From positions 121,511 through 185,510 of the forward strand of contig NZ_STGX01000012.1 of the NCBI RefSeq assembly GCF_004912155.1: a stretch of 64,000 bases of DNA. The letters run 5' to 3'. The notes under the pieces were generated by a model that was not told the DNA's origin, did no database searches, and saw only the letters and a program-made list of their open reading frames with translations. Made by a program: the position numbers and the translations under genes. Positions 61,765 to 64,000 of this stretch are shown piece after piece (the first letter of the stretch is position 1; each line of letters begins with the position of its first letter). Source of the stretch: Glycomyces paridis. Lineage in GTDB: Bacteria; Actinomycetota; Actinomycetes; Mycobacteriales; Micromonosporaceae.

Positions 61765-63231
61765 TCAAGGTACCGCCTCACCCTCAGGCACATCGCTAGG
61801 CGCTTCTTCCCCTGAATCAGTGGGGGAGCTTGGAACGATCGAGCGATAGCCGTAGTCAAGAGGGCCAGGAGACCATCCATCAGGGAGAGAGATCCGCGCG
61901 CCCGACCGGACCCGCGACCCTTTGAGGTTGACATGGGAGTACGTTGCGGCCCTCAAGTTACCGCCCATGTTGAATGTCGTGCTCTTGAAGTTGGCGGCAC
62001 GGTTGAAGTTCGCGCCTCCGTAGGATGCGGTGCGGTTGAACGTCGCCCCCTCGTATGACGCTCCGGTGGTGAACGCTGCGCTCCTGAAGGATGCTTCGCC
62101 GGTGAACGTCGCGTTCCTGAAGTCCGCGTCGCCGGTGAACGTCGCGTAGACGAAAAGTGCGGCGCGGGTGAATGTCGCGTTCACAAAGTACGCGGCGCGG
62201 GTGAACGTCGCGTCCCTGAAGAACAAGTCGCCGTGGAACGCTGCATTCTTGAAGTCCGCCGCGCCGTTGAACGCTGCGCCCATGAAGTCCGCCGCGCCCT
62301 TGATTGCCGCACCCATGAAGTACGCGGTACGGGTGAACCTTGCGTCTCTGAAATGCGAATCGCTGGTGAACGTCGCTCGCTTGAAGTACGCGGCGCCGTT
62401 GAACATCACGCCCTCGAAGTCCGCATCATCTGCGAATGTCACGTCGTTGAAGTCTGTGTCGCCCTTGAAGGTGGCGTTAGTGAAGTCGGCGTTATTCAGT
62501 GCGCAACCGTTGAGGCTCAGGTCGTGAAGAACGGCGTTCTTGAGATTGATCCGCTCGTGGCTCCACACCGGCCGGTCGTCGCGATCGCTGCGCTTGCGCA
62601 GTCGACGTTGCAGGATTTCCTGCGCGATCAGCCGCACTTCGCGCTGAGCGTCGACCTTTCGACCCGGCTCCCGTACGCCTCCGGCAGACGGATCGGATTC
62701 GGTCGTCGCATCAGCCTCTCGCGGTGTCTCTGGCGTGTAAGGAAGCCGCAGAAACGAGCAAATCTCGTCGAGGATGACCTGCCGGAGTTCCGGGTGCTGG
62801 TCGCCGAGGCGTTCGAGGTTGTGGAGGCCGCCGATGCGGACTGTGGGGTTGTCGGACCCCAATTGCTGCACCGCCTGGATTCGCAGCTCGGTGATGCGCT
62901 GTTCGGTGCTGTGGTACTCGTCGTATTGCTGTCTGCGGAAACTGAGCAACAGCGCTGCCGCGCCGCCGATCGCAGCCGCCACAGTGAGGGTGTTGCGTAC
63001 GGTGTCGAGCCGGAGCTGGGTCAGCTCAAGCGAGGTCGCCGTGCCGACCTGGTCGATCAAGTCGGATTGGACGTCGAAGTACAACCAGGCGCCGAGGGCG
63101 GCGATGCCGAGGGTCAGCCACAGGACCCGCGTGCGGATCGGCCTGGGCCCGCGAGCGCGTTGCGGCGGGAGGGCGTTGCCGCGTTGGCGCAAGAGGTCTC
63201 GCCATTGGGCGAGCCTTTGAGAGGGGGGCAT
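61765..63231 (-). CDS. Membrane-anchored pentapeptide-repeat protein
   Basis: A 488-aa protein. Two membrane helices (about 35-52 and 80-98) flank a short outside loop. A cytoplasmic segment follows with RRQQYDEYHSTEQRITELRIQAVQQLGSDNPTVRIGGLHNLERLG, a recurring actinobacterial linker. Then comes a beta-helix of some forty A(D/N)F-x-x pentapeptides (about 230-435, for example ADFEGVMFNGAAYFKRATF). TACCCT six bases before the ATG marks a leaderless promoter. It heads a three-gene operon. Pentapeptide helices often mimic DNA or scaffold complexes; here the membrane anchor suggests scaffolding. Confidence 0.88.
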   Translation of the reverse strand: MPPSQRLAQWRDLLRQRGNALPPQRARGPRPIRTRVLWLTLGIAALGAWLYFDVQSDLIDQVGTATSLELTQLRLDTVRNTLTVAAAIGGAAALLLSFRRQQYDEYHSTEQRITELRIQAVQQLGSDNPTVRIGGLHNLERLGDQHPELRQVILDEICSFLRLPYTPETPREADATTESDPSAGGVREPGRKVDAQREVRLIAQEILQRRLRKRSDRDDRPVWSHERINLKNAVLHDLSLNGCALNNADFTNATFKGDTDFNDVTFADDADFEGVMFNGAAYFKRATFTSDSHFRDARFTRTAYFMGAAIKGAADFMGAAFNGAADFKNAAFHGDLFFRDATFTRAAYFVNATFTRAALFVYATFTGDADFRNATFTGEASFRSAAFTTGASYEGATFNRTASYGGANFNRAANFKSTTFNMGGNLRAATYSHVNLKGSRVRSGARISLPDGWSPGPLDYGYRSIVPSSPTDSGEEAPSDVPEGEAVP

Positions 63232-63346
63232 CGTCCGAGGGTATCGGACACGACCAACATGAAAGGGTCTCAAAATGCCGGGGCGGACTCAGCGCCGGAA
63301 AATCCTGCGTTTGTATTCTGGTCTGCCCCGCAACGGAAGAGGCGTC

Positions 63347-63883
63347 ATGGCAGTCGAACTCGTCTATGAGACGCACGCGATCACCGAGGACAACGAGAAC
63401 GGCATCGCCACCGGGTGGCTTCCCGGGCGGTTGTCCGAGCGTGGGCGGGTCGTGGCGGCCGAGCTAGGGGATCGGCGACGGGGCGACGGGTTGGCGGCCG
63501 TTTACAGTTCCGACCTGGATCGGGCGGTAGAGACGGCGCGGATCGCGTTTGCGGGCACTGATCTTCCACTCCTCCAAGACCGGCGTCTTCGGGAGTGCGA
63601 TTACGGGGACCTCAATGGTCGTCCGGTCGCTGATTTCCCGGTGCCGCGGTCGCGGTTCTTTGAGGAACCGTTTCCGAACGGGCAGAGCTACAACGACGTC
63701 GTTGCGGCCACCCGCGACTTCCTCGGGGAACTGGCCGGGCGGTGGGGCGGTCGGCGTGTGCTGGTGATCGCGCATTCTGCGAACCGGTGGGCGCTTCTGC
63801 ACCTGCTGACCGGCGCGTCGATGAAGGATCTGGTGGATGCGCCTTTCGTCTGGCAGCCCGGTTGGACCTTCACCGTCGAGTAG
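63347..63883 (+). CDS. Histidine phosphatase-family protein with altered RHG motif
   Basis: A 178-aa protein of the phosphoglycerate-mutase-like superfamily. The family start LVRHGET is here LVYETHAITEDNENGIATGW: His10 is kept but the preceding Arg is Thr. SSDLDRAVETARIAF, LRECDYGDLNG and the second catalytic region VLVIAHSANRWALLHLL are intact. ATG at 63347 lies nine bases after GAAGAGG. The substrate is unknown, and the changed first motif may alter phosphate binding. Confidence 0.85.
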   Translation: MAVELVYETHAITEDNENGIATGWLPGRLSERGRVVAAELGDRRRGDGLAAVYSSDLDRAVETARIAFAGTDLPLLQDRRLRECDYGDLNGRPVADFPVPRSRFFEEPFPNGQSYNDVVAATRDFLGELAGRWGGRRVLVIAHSANRWALLHLLTGASMKDLVDAPFVWQPGWTFTVE

Positions 63884-63893
63884 CGGCGGCGCC

Positions 63894-64000
63894 TCAGCTC
63901 GCGCGGCGAATGACGATGTCGCCGTGGCGGGTCCGGGCGTCGACGGTGAGAGCGGGCTTAGAACCCGTAACTATTTCGTCTCTGGTGCGTTGTTCTGGTC
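63894..64000 (-). CDS. C-terminal end of a DUF4097-like beta-repeat protein (partial)
   Basis: The last 34 codons of a gene entering from the right. The visible residues end TVDARTRHGDIVIRRAS. This fits the strand-turn repeat (VxxxTxxGDIxIRRA) that closes DUF4097/adhesin-like beta-helix proteins. The 5' part lies outside the window. It is convergent with the histidine phosphatase gene. Confidence 0.6.
   Translation of the reverse strand, partial: PEQRTRDEIVTGSKPALTVDARTRHGDIVIRRAS

Overview
The window is very GC-rich DNA from an actinobacterium (Actinomycetota). Evidence for this is the codon bias, the rpsF-ssb-rpsR-rplI-dnaB block, a SigK/RskA-type sigma/anti-sigma pair, an AfsR-like giant regulator, a BldM-like regulator, many secreted polysaccharide-binding proteins, and frequent leaderless genes (TAnnnT followed 6-7 bases later by ATG/GTG). 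A Glycomyces/Micromonospora-like host would fit, but that is inference. No database search was possible.

Layout. 1-5 kb: 6-phosphogluconate dehydrogenase (cut by the window edge), cystathionine beta-synthase, an ArsR/AHSA1 operon with a palindromic operator, and a secreted GH18 chitinase followed by a 161-bp nested hairpin. 5-10.6 kb: TetR/DUF418 pair, MHYT membrane sensor, class I fumarase. 10.8-15 kb: ribosomal/ssb/dnaB block with six head-to-tail DnaA boxes upstream of dnaB. 15-24 kb: a GT-C-like membrane protein, an RsbW-like ATPase, glycerophosphodiester phosphodiesterase, larB-larC (nickel-pincer cofactor), a PH-domain protein, a CBM2 protein and a multicopper oxidase. 24-31.5 kb: giant ATPase-LuxR regulator, MMPL transporter with divergent MarR, and a frameshifted photolyase. 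31.6-36 kb: a SigK-like regulon (fasciclin lipoprotein, sulfite-oxidase-like molybdoprotein, anti-sigma, sigma) with two matching promoters, and msrA. 36-39.5 kb: VOC protein, Asp-repeat protein, metB and an amidase-like protein lacking two of its three catalytic residues.

39.64-45.97 kb: a tRNA-Ala(GGC) carries an integrated element bounded by a 45-bp direct repeat. It encodes a tyrosine integrase, a RepSA-type initiator with a palindrome-rich candidate origin, an unknown protein, and a coupled cassette of XRE-beta-barrel regulator, CutA1 and a short GntR. No transfer ATPase or excisionase is visible. This element and its cassette are the best candidates for a poorly described system.

46-64 kb: hemicellulose genes (SGNH esterase, GH62 arabinofuranosidase, both with ricin-type lectin domains), a BldM-like orphan regulator, PucR regulator, ManD-type dehydratase, AfsR-like regulator, two tandem RNHCP zinc-ribbon genes, a PadR/membrane pair, an MBL hydrolase, a three-gene operon headed by a membrane-anchored pentapeptide-repeat protein, a histidine-phosphatase-like protein and a truncated DUF4097-like gene.

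Metabolically, cbs and metB together give both directions of transsulfuration. Several regulator/target pairs (ArsR, TetR, MarR, PadR) sit beside AT-rich dyads or palindromes suitable for autoregulation.
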